A stretch of DNA of 24,930 nucleotides from DATAES01 sp036257895 (GTDB lineage: Bacteria; Actinomycetota; Acidimicrobiia; Acidimicrobiales; JACDCH01), in assembly GCA_036257895.1 (NCBI GenBank), contig DATAES010000197.1, positions 1-24,930 on the forward strand, given 5' to 3'. A program made the translations under genes and the position numbers. Each line of letters starts with the position of its first letter. Position 1 is the stretch's first letter. Shown here one piece after another: positions 6,621-14,104 of the stretch. Below the pieces are notes generated by a model, which had not been told where the DNA came from, searched no databases, and saw nothing but the letters and a program-made list of their open reading frames with translations.

Positions 6621-7382
6621 ATGGCCGGCGGCTACTTCTTCAAGTCGGGACAGCTGCAGCTCACCGGGCATCTGGCGACGCCGCCGGCCCGCCATCTCGC
6701 AGGCTCGCCCGCCGTGGTTCTGTGCCACAGCTTCCGGGCGGGTGAGGGCGGTGCCGCGTCGGCGGCCTTCACTCACCCGCAGCTCGCAGACCGGATCGCG
6801 AACGAGCTCGGCTGGGTCGCCTTGTCGTTCACGTGCCGCGGCGCGGGCGACTCCGAGGGGCAGTTCTCGCTCGGCGGCTGGCTGACCGACATTCTGTGCG
6901 CCATCGACCATGTCGCAGGGTTGACGGGTGTCACCGGCGTGTGGGCCGCAGGCTTTGGGACGGGAGGGGCGCTGTGCCTGTGCGCAGGCGCACGAGACGT
7001 GCGGGTGAAAGGCGTCGCCGTTCTCGGTGCGCCCGCCGACTTCGACGATTGGGGCGGTCAACCACGCCGGTTGCTCGAACACGCTCGGGAGGTCGGGCTC
7101 GTCACCGACCCCCGGTATCCCGCGTCGTTCGACGCGTGGGTCCACGACCTCCGCGCCATCCGCCCCTTGCAGTGCGTCGCGCGGTACACCCCGCGACCGT
7201 TGCTGGTCGTGCACGGCACGGACGACGACCTCGTTCCCGACTTCGATGCCCGCGTGATCGCTGACGCGCACGGTTCTGCAGAGATGCGGATCCTCGCGGG
7301 CGCAAGTCATCAGCTGCGCGACGACCCTCGCGCGGTCGCGATGCTGCTCGGCTGGCTGGATCGCGAGCGCCACGTATCGTGA
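6621..7382 (+). CDS. Alpha/beta-hydrolase-fold protein without nucleophile serine
   Basis: A 253-residue alpha/beta hydrolase. The N-terminal strand and oxyanion region read AVVLCHSFRAGEGG, followed by LSFTCRGAGDSEG. The acid site is HGTDDDLVP (D202) and the histidine is H230 in GASHQLRDDPRA. The nucleophile elbow, normally GxSxG, is GFGTG (111-115) with glycine at the serine position, so classical esterase activity is unlikely. It may be a binding protein, or use another residue (inference). It lies 11 bp after the CxxC protein and 19 bp before the family 4 glycosidase, suggesting an operon. ATG 6621 has only a weak Shine-Dalgarno, in keeping with translational coupling. Confidence 0.85.
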   Translation: MAGGYFFKSGQLQLTGHLATPPARHLAGSPAVVLCHSFRAGEGGAASAAFTHPQLADRIANELGWVALSFTCRGAGDSEGQFSLGGWLTDILCAIDHVAGLTGVTGVWAAGFGTGGALCLCAGARDVRVKGVAVLGAPADFDDWGGQPRRLLEHAREVGLVTDPRYPASFDAWVHDLRAIRPLQCVARYTPRPLLVVHGTDDDLVPDFDARVIADAHGSAEMRILAGASHQLRDDPRAVAMLLGWLDRERHVS

Positions 7383-7401
7383 GCGAGCGGAGGCCGAGTC
7401 G

Positions 7402-8697
7402 ATGCGCATCGTGATCGTGGGTGGTGGCAGCCGCCAGTGGGGACCGAAGCTCGTGACGGACCTCCTGACCACTCCCTCGTTGTCGGATGCGGACATCGTC
7501 CTGCACGACATCGACGAGGCTTCCTTGGAGCGGGTACATCGCTACGCGCAGATCGTCGCGGAGAAGGTGGACTCGACGGCCACCATCGACGCGACATCCG
7601 ATCGCCGTGCCGCGCTGCGCGACGCGGACTTCGTCGTCGTCACCATCTCGACCGGCGGCTTCGAGTCGATGACGCACGACCTCGAGATTCCGGCTCGCTA
7701 CGGCATCCGTCAGTCGGTGGGAGACACGGTCGGTCCCGGTGGCATCTCGAGATCGATTCGCAACATCCCGGTGCTCATCGACATCGCGCGAGACATGGAG
7801 CGGCTCTGTCCAGCTGCGTGGATGTTGAACATCACGAATCCGATGACGTGTCTCACCCGCGCCGTCGCGCGAGAGACGTCGATCCGAGTAGTCGGCCTGT
7901 GTCACGAAGTCGTGATCATGACCTGGTTCGTCGCGATCGCGTGCGGTGTACAGGCCGACGACGTCGAGTTCGGCATCACCGGGGTGAACCACCTGCCCTG
8001 GATCACAGAGCTGTCGATCGGTGGCCATGAAGGATTCGATGTCTTGCGACGCGCGGTCGCAGAGCGTCCGGAAGCGAAGTGGTTCGCGGACGAGCACGCG
8101 CTGAAGCTCGGGCTGCTCGACCGCTATGGCGCGCTGCCTGGCGCCGGCGATCGTCATGTGGCGGAGTTCTTTCCCTGGGTGCTCACGCCCGAGTCCGAAT
8201 GGGGCAAGTCGTGGGGCATCCATCTCACCTCGATCGCTGACCGGGAGCGAGACGAGGCCGGCTACAGACGAGCCCTCCTCGACGTCGTCGACGACGGCAA
8301 GGACGCGCCGAAATGGGCATCGGGAGAGATGGTGGCGCCCCTCGTCGATTCGCTCGTCACCGGCGAACGCCGCGAGCTTCCGTTGAACATCCCGAACATC
8401 GCGCAGGCGCCCTACCTGCCGCCCGATGTCGTGGTGGAGACGATGTGCACGGTCGACGCCGCGGGAGTCCGTGGTCGCGACGAGATCGTGCCGCCTGCCG
8501 CGTGCGCGGCGTGGATCCGGCGCCATGTCGAGGTCCAGGAGATGACCGTCGAGGCGGCGGTCGCCGGTGACCGCGACGCATTGCGTGCGGCGATGGCGCT
8601 CGATCCGCTGTGCAGCCGAGCCGATCTGCACGACGTCGAGGTGATGACCGATGAGTTGGTCGACGCGACCGCGGCCTGGCTGCCGCAGTTCGTGTAG
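7402..8697 (+). CDS. Glycoside hydrolase family 4 (alpha-galactosidase/6-phospho-glycosidase type)
   Basis: A 431-residue family 4 glycosidase. These enzymes use NAD+ and a divalent metal, usually Mn2+, in an oxidation-elimination-addition-reduction cycle and act in the cytoplasm. The NAD-binding Rossmann start is MRIVIVGGGSRQWGPKLV. NITNPM (143-148) is the family hallmark, and C167 (GLCHE) and H197 (GVNHLPW) match the known metal ligands. Whether the substrate is phosphorylated or free cannot be told. The ATG has a GGAGG 8 nt upstream. No sugar transporter is adjacent, which is unusual for a sugar-catabolic enzyme. It ends 15 bp from the convergent small gene. Confidence 0.92.
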   Translation: MRIVIVGGGSRQWGPKLVTDLLTTPSLSDADIVLHDIDEASLERVHRYAQIVAEKVDSTATIDATSDRRAALRDADFVVVTISTGGFESMTHDLEIPARYGIRQSVGDTVGPGGISRSIRNIPVLIDIARDMERLCPAAWMLNITNPMTCLTRAVARETSIRVVGLCHEVVIMTWFVAIACGVQADDVEFGITGVNHLPWITELSIGGHEGFDVLRRAVAERPEAKWFADEHALKLGLLDRYGALPGAGDRHVAEFFPWVLTPESEWGKSWGIHLTSIADRERDEAGYRRALLDVVDDGKDAPKWASGEMVAPLVDSLVTGERRELPLNIPNIAQAPYLPPDVVVETMCTVDAAGVRGRDEIVPPAACAAWIRRHVEVQEMTVEAAVAGDRDALRAAMALDPLCSRADLHDVEVMTDELVDATAAWLPQFV

Positions 8698-8712
8698 CGC
8701 GCCGTCGGCCGG

Positions 8713-8895
8713 TCAGACGACGGGTGCGTGTACCGAGTTGACGATCGTCATGGGCACCACGACGTCGACCTCACCCGCGACGAGCCACAAGCTACGAGTC
8801 GTACATGACAACAGCGTGCCCTGCACCGTCCCCGTCGTGGTCTCCACCGCCACCTCGGATCCCACGAATGTCTTCACCTCGGGGGTGGCTGCCAT
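8713..8895 (-). CDS. Small LSm-like protein
   Basis: A 60-residue, beta-rich protein: FVGSEVAVETTTGTVQGTL, LSCTTRSLWLVAGEVDVV, VPMTIVNSVHAPVV. The pattern of a bent strand, T-G-x-V-x-G-x-L, then V-x-x-D-x-x-V-P resembles the Sm/LSm fold seen in short bacterial proteins, which would suggest RNA or protein binding (inference from pattern only). ATG 8895 is preferred to ATG 8922 because a TAGACC hexamer lies 8 nt upstream, as in other leaderless genes here. It is convergent with the glycosidase and followed upstream by the HhH-GPD gene, from which a separate promoter is likely. Confidence 0.55.
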   Translation of the reverse strand: MAATPEVKTFVGSEVAVETTTGTVQGTLLSCTTRSLWLVAGEVDVVVPMTIVNSVHAPVV

Positions 8896-8963
8896 GGGAG
8901 TCCGGTCTACCGCAGCCTCCACATCGGGTCGCGGATGGTGGCTGTGTGTTCACACGATCGACA

Positions 8964-9539
8964 TCAATCGGCTTTCGACCTGCCTGCGGCCTTCCGCGCC
9001 TGCTTCCACTGACGGACGCGCGCGAGCGTCTCGGGCGAGTCGATGTCGGCGACCGACCGCGGCGTGTCATCGCCGAACGGTCCAGCCGCCTCTTCCCATC
9101 CCTTCGGCCTCACATCGAAACGTTTGGCCAACAGCGCGATGAAGATGCGCGTCTTCTCCTCGCCGTAGCCCGGAAGTCCGATGAGGCGGTGATGCAATTC
9201 GTCCCCGGTCTCGACGTCACGCCAGATCGCTTCCGCATTTCCGTCGTAGTCGTCGACGATCGCTTGTGCGAGCGCCTGCACCCGCTTTCCCATCGAGCCG
9301 GGGAAGCGATGCACCGCGGGCGGGCCCTTGCACACCGCGAGGAACTCGTCGGGATCCATCGCCGCGATCCGCGCCGCATCGAGCCCTCCGAGTCGCTGCT
9401 GCAACGTGTACGGACCCGAGAACGCCCACTCCATCGGCACCTGCTGGTCGAGCAGCATGCCGATGAGGAGCGCGAGTGGGTTCTCCTCGAGGAGTCGGTC
9501 GGCGTCAGGATTGCCGGTGATCGGGAGCTTCGCGTTCAT
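8964..9539 (-). CDS. HhH-GPD-type base-excision repair family protein (TIGR03252-like)
   Basis: A 191-residue protein of the uncharacterised HhH-GPD family that is widespread in Actinobacteria. It has a conserved LLIGMLLDQQVPMEWAF start and the helix-hairpin-helix LIGLPGYGEEKTRIFIALL, typical of endonuclease III/AlkA-like DNA glycosylases. The usual iron-sulfur cysteines are absent; the only Cys is in the AVCKGP segment. It presumably binds damaged DNA, but activity has not been shown for the family (established: none to my knowledge). ATG 9539 begins at MNAKLPITGNPDADRLL. No Shine-Dalgarno or TAnnnT is clear. It is divergent from the orphan gene at 9698. Confidence 0.85.
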   Translation of the reverse strand: MNAKLPITGNPDADRLLEENPLALLIGMLLDQQVPMEWAFSGPYTLQQRLGGLDAARIAAMDPDEFLAVCKGPPAVHRFPGSMGKRVQALAQAIVDDYDGNAEAIWRDVETGDELHHRLIGLPGYGEEKTRIFIALLAKRFDVRPKGWEEAAGPFGDDTPRSVADIDSPETLARVRQWKQARKAAGRSKAD

Positions 9540-9628
9540 CCGCGACAGTCCATCGCAACTTCGAACGCGGTGCACACTTCGCGCATCCGGTCGTCGCTCG
9601 AACCACGGCGCCCCGCGTGGACCGAACG

Positions 9629-9664
9629 ACGCGTGCCATGGGGTGGCACGGCTATGTCACGCGT
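9629..9664. promoter_or_regulatory. Nested inverted repeats upstream of the orphan gene
   Basis: CGTGCCA (9632-9638) and TGGCACG (9644-9650) form a perfect 7-bp dyad. ACGCGTG (9629-9635) also has a perfect complement CACGCGT at 9658-9664, so the outer and inner arms overlap and compete. They lie 34-70 bp before the start of the gene at 9698, where an operator would be expected. This gap (9540-9697) holds no gene on either strand. Confidence 0.35.
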
Positions 9665-9697
9665 TTCTGGTGGGACGGACGACAAAGGAGCAGTGCA

Positions 9698-10381
9698 ATG
9701 CCAGAACCAGTCAGCGCCACCGTTCTCGGTGCCATTTCTGCCGGAGCCGCCGTCGTCGGGGCGGTTCAAGGCCTCTACACGGCGGCGAACGGCGACTCGG
9801 GTGTCCACATCAGCCAGACCCACATCCAGTACCCCAAGGAGTTCCCGACGACGCAGTTCGCCCACGCAGGGCAGTCCGTCGGCTGGGACATCATGAAGTT
9901 CACCGCCGAGGGCATGTTCTGGGACAACGACCTCGCCGTCGCAGTCGCGGGCTACGTCAGCAATGACAACAACCCGCTGGTCGGGTGGAAGGGCTCGGCG
10001 AATCCGAACATACCGGTGAACCGATTCATCGTCCTCCAGTTCGGCGAGTCGGGGAACTCGGAGAACATGTCAGGCGGCCTCCTCAACGTGACCATCTCCC
10101 CATGGGGTGGCGACAGCTCGATCGCCGAAGGTTCACCCGATGATCCTTGGGTGGCGTTGCGGGTGGTCGGTCGCTTCGACCCGAGGGGTCATGGCGACAT
10201 GCAGTTCTCCTTCAAGCTGTCGATCAACTCGCACGGCCGGCTCCACCTCTCCGAGACTCACTGGAACGGCACCGCAGGCGACTTCAGCATCGACCTCGCG
10301 GGAGATCACGTGCAGGTGACGCTGAAGCAGCCGCTGCTGGCCGAGAACGAAGGCCAAGCGGGCGAGGGTGTCGTCGCCTGA
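9698..10381 (+). CDS. Beta-rich protein of unknown family
   Basis: A 227-residue protein with no family I recognise. A hydrophobic Ala/Gly-rich helix covers residues 5-29 (VSATVLGAISAGAAVVGAV), with no basic n-region or lipobox, so it could be membrane-inserting or amphipathic, not a signal peptide. The rest is rich in Asn, Gly, Thr and Trp in alternating strands (VGWDIMKFTAEGMFWDNDLAV, LLNVTISPWGG, LSINSHGRLHLSETHWNGTAG, VQVTLKQPLLAE). An outer-helix-plus-beta-sandwich layout is reminiscent of pore-forming or lectin-like proteins, but this is speculation. ATG 9698 has a strong AAAGGAG 7 nt upstream. The gene is single and is followed by a long palindrome. Confidence 0.6.
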   Translation: MPEPVSATVLGAISAGAAVVGAVQGLYTAANGDSGVHISQTHIQYPKEFPTTQFAHAGQSVGWDIMKFTAEGMFWDNDLAVAVAGYVSNDNNPLVGWKGSANPNIPVNRFIVLQFGESGNSENMSGGLLNVTISPWGGDSSIAEGSPDDPWVALRVVGRFDPRGHGDMQFSFKLSINSHGRLHLSETHWNGTAGDFSIDLAGDHVQVTLKQPLLAENEGQAGEGVVA

Positions 10382-10394
10382 CGATCCCTCTGCG

Positions 10395-10441
10395 ACCATC
10401 GTGCATTGACGTGGCCAGTGGCGCGGTCAATGCACGATGGT
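10395..10441. terminator. Perfect 16-bp inverted repeat between convergent genes
   Basis: ACCATCGTGCATTGAC (10395-10410) and its exact complement (10426-10441) flank a 15-nt loop that itself holds GCCA-G-TGGC. It lies between the stop codons of the convergent genes at 10381 and 10467, so it probably terminates both transcripts. There is no T-tract on either side. Confidence 0.6.
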
Positions 10442-10466
10442 GAGCAGGCCCGACGGACGGTGTGAG

Positions 10467-11660
10467 TCAATCGCCGATCGCGGCGTAGGCGGCAGTGAGG
10501 AAGTCGAGCGCGATGTCGGGCGGGCGAGGCGACGCCCACGCCGCGTTCGTGAGCAGGATGGTGAGCAGGTCCTCTGACGGATCGTTGCGCCAGATGGAAC
10601 CCAGCCCACCGTCCCATCCGTATTGCCCGACCGGCGCCGCCGGGTGATCGCGTCGGGTGACGACGCCGACGCCGAATCCCCACCCCCGGCCATCGAAGTC
10701 GTCGGGGAAGAACCCGCCGATCGCCTTCTGTTCCGGCGTGAGGTGGTCCATGGTCATCGTCTCGACGGAGGGGCGCGACAGGATCGGCGCGCCGCCCCGC
10801 AACAGCATCTGCGCGAACGCGAGGAAGTCTTCGGCCGTCGACACGAGGCCCGCACCGCCCGACGGGAAAGCGGGCGGCGTGCTCCATTGCCCGTCGGGCG
10901 GATCGAACACCGTGAGTGCTCCCGTCTCGGGGTCGGTCGCGTAGCTGTGAACGAGCCGGTCGACGGCGTTGCCCGGCACGAAGAACGACGTGTCCTTCAT
11001 GCCGAGGGGATCGAAGATCCGTTCGCGCAAGAACACATCGAACGACTGGCCCGACGCGCGGGCGATCAGCACGCCGAGGACGTCGGCACCGGTGTGATAG
11101 AGCCAGCGCTCTCCGGGCTGACACATGAGCGGGACCGTCGCGAAGCGCCGCATCCACTCGTCGGGCTCCGGCGGCACTGCGGGCTGCGGGGGACCGACGC
11201 TCAGTTGGAGCGGGGCGGCCATGTCGTTGACGGGACACGGCCCGAAGTAGCCGCCGAATCCCATCCGGAACGTGAGGAGATCGCGGACGGTGATCGGCCG
11301 ATGGGCGGGCACGGTGTCGTCCACCGGGGCGTCGATACGGCGCACCACACGCCGGTCGGCGAGCTCAGGAAGGAAACGGTCGATGGGTTCGTCGAGTCGG
11401 AGCGCGCACTCTTCGAGCAGGACCATCGTTGCCACCGCTGTGACCGGCTTCGTCATGGACGAGATGCGAAAGATCGTGTCGCGCTCGACACGACGGTCGC
11501 TGTCGACGGCCGTGGTGCCGATCGCCTGGATGTGCGGCTCGCCGCGCCGGCTGACGACGGCGACGAGTCCTGGAGCCGTGCCCTTGTCGACGTGACCGGA
11601 CATGATGTCGTCGAGACGGCTGAGACCGTCCTTGGAAAGTCCTGAATCGTTCATCGTCAT
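10467..11660 (-). CDS. Serine hydrolase of the beta-lactamase/penicillin-binding (class C, EstB-like) family
   Basis: A 397-residue protein with the SxxK nucleophile S68-x-x-K71 (ISSMTKPVTAVATM) and a tyrosine motif Y188 (WLYHTGADVLG) in place of the usual YxN. The third motif appears as WDGGLGS near the end. No signal peptide is visible, so it is likely cytoplasmic. Family members are esterases, D-aminopeptidases or beta-lactam-like hydrolases; the substrate here is not predictable. ATG 11660 is used; ATG 11654 two codons later is possible. It is divergent from the reductase gene at 11706, with only 45 bp between starts, so the promoters must overlap. Confidence 0.9.
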   Translation of the reverse strand: MTMNDSGLSKDGLSRLDDIMSGHVDKGTAPGLVAVVSRRGEPHIQAIGTTAVDSDRRVERDTIFRISSMTKPVTAVATMVLLEECALRLDEPIDRFLPELADRRVVRRIDAPVDDTVPAHRPITVRDLLTFRMGFGGYFGPCPVNDMAAPLQLSVGPPQPAVPPEPDEWMRRFATVPLMCQPGERWLYHTGADVLGVLIARASGQSFDVFLRERIFDPLGMKDTSFFVPGNAVDRLVHSYATDPETGALTVFDPPDGQWSTPPAFPSGGAGLVSTAEDFLAFAQMLLRGGAPILSRPSVETMTMDHLTPEQKAIGGFFPDDFDGRGWGFGVGVVTRRDHPAAPVGQYGWDGGLGSIWRNDPSEDLLTILLTNAAWASPRPPDIALDFLTAAYAAIGD

Positions 11661-11705
11661 GACGACGACCGTCCGGATCGGGACTCATCGGTCGTGGAGT
11701 GTTCC

Positions 11706-12275
11706 ATGAGAAAGACCATCCTGATGATGTCCATGTCGCTCGACGGCTACATGGCCGGGCCGAATGGCGAGCTCGATTGGCACATGGTCGACGACGAGTT
11801 GCACCGGCACTTCAACGACCAAGTCGAGCAGATGGGCGGCTTCTTGTACGGGCGGGTCATGTACGAGTTGATGGCCGAGTTCTGGCCGACTGCAGATACG
11901 GACCCGTCGAGCAGTCCGCCGATGGTCGAGTTCTCGCGCATATGGCGAGACATGCCCAAGATCGTGTTCTCCAAGACGCTCGCGCGTGTGGATTGGAACG
12001 CCACGCTGGCGCGCGAGGTAGTCCCCGCCGACATCAAAACGCTCGAGGCGCAACCGGGTGGAGACCTGGGCGTCGGTGGCGCCGACCTCGCGACGTCGTT
12101 CATGCGCCATGGCTTGCTCGACGAGCTCAGGATCTACGTCCACCCCGTTGTCATCGGGCGAGGCAAACCGCTGTTCCCGCCATCGGACATGCGGTCCGAC
12201 TTCAACCTCCTGGACACACGCACGTTCGGCAACGGTGTCGTGCTGCTGGCCTACGCGCGGCGTCAGATCACATGA
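11706..12275 (+). CDS. Dihydrofolate-reductase-fold (RibD C-terminal domain) protein
   Basis: A 189-residue NADPH-dependent reductase-like protein. The N-terminal strand MRKTILMMSMSLDGYMAGP, the GGFLYGRVMYELM helix, the GGDLGVGGADLATSF glycine loop (about 120-135) and the tail VHPVVIGRGKPLF follow the RibD C-terminal/YyaP-type pattern. Family members reduce folate- or pteridine-like substrates or nitro compounds, but many are uncharacterised. ATG 11706 is preceded by GGAG with a 6-nt gap. It converges on the metallo-beta-lactamase/rhodanese gene with an 8-bp overlap of the 3' ends. Confidence 0.88.
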   Translation: MRKTILMMSMSLDGYMAGPNGELDWHMVDDELHRHFNDQVEQMGGFLYGRVMYELMAEFWPTADTDPSSSPPMVEFSRIWRDMPKIVFSKTLARVDWNATLAREVVPADIKTLEAQPGGDLGVGGADLATSFMRHGLLDELRIYVHPVVIGRGKPLFPPSDMRSDFNLLDTRTFGNGVVLLAYARRQIT

Positions 12276-13641
12276 GTCCAGCCTCGCGCCAGGCGGTGTA
12301 GCCGCCCACGACATCCGACACATCGGTGAAGCCGCGGGAGACGAGCACGCTCGCCGCGATCTGTGACCGGTAGCCGGACTCGCAGTACACGACGACGGGC
12401 TGGAGTGGATCGAGACCGTCGAGTGCTTCGGTCACCGTCGCCAACGGAATCACTCGCGCCCGGGGGACCACGCCCTCCTCGGTCTCGCCTTGGTTCCGTA
12501 CGTCGACGAGTTGCAGCCCCGGTTCCAGAGCCAGCAACTCCGCCAGCGCCCTGATCGTGATGCGAGAGCTCGATTCCGCGAGGTCGGGCTGTGCGAGCGC
12601 CTTGCCTGGTTCGTCGAGCTGGCCGACGACGCGGTCGAAGCCGACACGCGCCAGACGTACCTTCGCCTCCACGGCCGCCGACGGATCGCCGACGAGGATG
12701 ATCTCGGCAGCGGGGTCGATCACGTCTCCGGCCCACTCCGCGAACCGACCTTGGAGCCCGACGTTCACGGCGCCACGCAAGTGCCCGGCGGCGAAGTCCG
12801 CGGGCTCCCGGCTATCGAGAAGGACCGCGCCAGCGCGCCAACGCTCGAGCACGTCCTCGAGACTCAGCGCGGGTGGCTCATCTGCGTCGAGCAACGGGCG
12901 CAACTCGCGGTTGCGACGCGCGTCGAACTGGAAATAGCCCGGCTGCGCCGGCTGCCCCTCCGTCAACGTCGCCACAAAGGCGTCTTCGTCCGGAGACTGG
13001 AGCGCGTAATTGGTGCGCCGTTGCTCGCCGATCGTCGAGCTCGTCTCGGTGGAGATGTGTTTGCCGCACGACGATCCGGCTCCGTGTGCCGGGAACACCG
13101 CCGTCGCATCGGGCAGGTGCAGCAGCTTGTCGTGCAGCGAGTGGTAGAGCCGCCGGGCCAACACGTCGGCTGACAAATCGGCGCCCGCGGATGCGAGCAG
13201 ATCGGGGCGGCCGACGTCACCGACGAACAACGTGTCGCCCGTGAGCACGCCGTACGGCACGTCGTCGCGATGCTCGTACACGACGATGCAGATCGACTCG
13301 GGCGTGTGGCCCGGGGTGGCCAGGACCTCGAGCGTGACGTCACCCAGCGACAGACGTTCGCCGTCACGCAGCTCCGCGATCGGGAACTCGACTCCCGCAC
13401 CCACGCCGTAGGAGATGACCGCTCCCGTACGGGCCGCCAGCTCCAAGTGTCCGCTCAAGAAGTCAGCGTGGACGTGGGTCTCGATGATTCGTTCGATCGT
13501 GAGCCCTTCGGACGCTGCCTGTTCCAGATACACGTCCACATCTCGGCGCGGGTCGATCACCACCGCTCGGCCGCTTGTCTCGTCGCCGACCAGGTACGAC
13601 GCGTGGGACAAACACGCGAGGTAGTGCTGCGTGAAGATCAT
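12268..13641 (-). CDS. Metallo-beta-lactamase + double rhodanese protein (persulfide dioxygenase-like)
   Basis: A 457-residue fusion. The N-terminal MBL domain has H56-V-H-A-D60-F (ETHVHADFLSGH), H in ATPGHTPES, LTGDTLFVGDVGRPDL and FPAHGAGSSCGKH, the ETHE1-like arrangement of non-heme iron persulfide dioxygenases (phenylalanine replaces the last His of HxHxDH, as in rhodanese-fused relatives). Two rhodanese modules follow. The first (about 265-345) has ILVGDPSAA where the active Cys should be and looks inactive. The second has the loop CESGYR with C420. Together they would handle persulfide/sulfite chemistry in sulfur detoxification. ATG 13641 has GGGAG 7 nt upstream. Its 3' end overlaps the reductase gene by 8 bp. 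Confidence 0.88.
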   Translation of the reverse strand: MIFTQHYLACLSHASYLVGDETSGRAVVIDPRRDVDVYLEQAASEGLTIERIIETHVHADFLSGHLELAARTGAVISYGVGAGVEFPIAELRDGERLSLGDVTLEVLATPGHTPESICIVVYEHRDDVPYGVLTGDTLFVGDVGRPDLLASAGADLSADVLARRLYHSLHDKLLHLPDATAVFPAHGAGSSCGKHISTETSSTIGEQRRTNYALQSPDEDAFVATLTEGQPAQPGYFQFDARRNRELRPLLDADEPPALSLEDVLERWRAGAVLLDSREPADFAAGHLRGAVNVGLQGRFAEWAGDVIDPAAEIILVGDPSAAVEAKVRLARVGFDRVVGQLDEPGKALAQPDLAESSSRITIRALAELLALEPGLQLVDVRNQGETEEGVVPRARVIPLATVTEALDGLDPLQPVVVYCESGYRSQIAASVLVSRGFTDVSDVVGGYTAWREAGLM

Positions 13642-13700
13642 GGTGCGGCTCCCGAAAGAGCTTCGCGCGCGGTAGGGCCTCTGAGCAGTCCGCACGTACG

Positions 13701-14033
13701 TCAGAGGTCGGGGCGGACCTCATGGTCGATCTGCATCAGTTCGACCGGTGCTCCGTTGACCTCGACGAACGCGACGACCACCCCGGGACTCGGGCTGTTC
13801 GGCTCGATGATCACGTGCTGTCCGTCGAGCGCGACGCCGAGATCGTCGACTTCGAACGCGACGTGCGGCACGGTCTTCACGAGATCGGGATACGGCGCGT
13901 CGTCCCAGTACCGCTGCCATTGGATGCCGTAGGGATTGTTCTGATGGTCGCTCACCGTGATCTTGAGGTGAGGGATCGGAATCTCACCCGCGAAGCTCTC
14001 GGTGGTCGGGATGCCGATGTGATCGAACTTCAT
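13701..14033 (-). CDS. VOC (glyoxalase/dioxygenase) superfamily protein
   Basis: A 110-residue single-module protein of the vicinal oxygen chelate fold: MKFDHIGIPTTESFAG, KTVPHVAFEVDDLGVAL, and PVELMQIDHEVRPDL at the end. The H in FDHIG, the H in VPHVAFE and the E in PVELM are in positions usual for metal binding. The reaction is unknown; VOC proteins range from glyoxalases and dioxygenases to antibiotic-binding proteins. ATG 14033 has GGAGG 4 nt upstream. It lies between the TetR gene and the MBL/rhodanese gene on the same strand, with 59 and 71 bp gaps. Confidence 0.75.
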   Translation of the reverse strand: MKFDHIGIPTTESFAGEIPIPHLKITVSDHQNNPYGIQWQRYWDDAPYPDLVKTVPHVAFEVDDLGVALDGQHVIIEPNSPSPGVVVAFVEVNGAPVELMQIDHEVRPDL

Positions 14034-14104
14034 CCGTCCTCCGATGGCGACACTACGACGTCGGACCGGCGTGTGATCCCCTCGTCCGCTACCGGACGCC
14101 GACT

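Noticed and set aside
7102..8631. 509-codon minus-strand frame over the family 4 glycosidase
   Set aside because: Antisense shadow; the plus-strand gene has all catalytic motifs.
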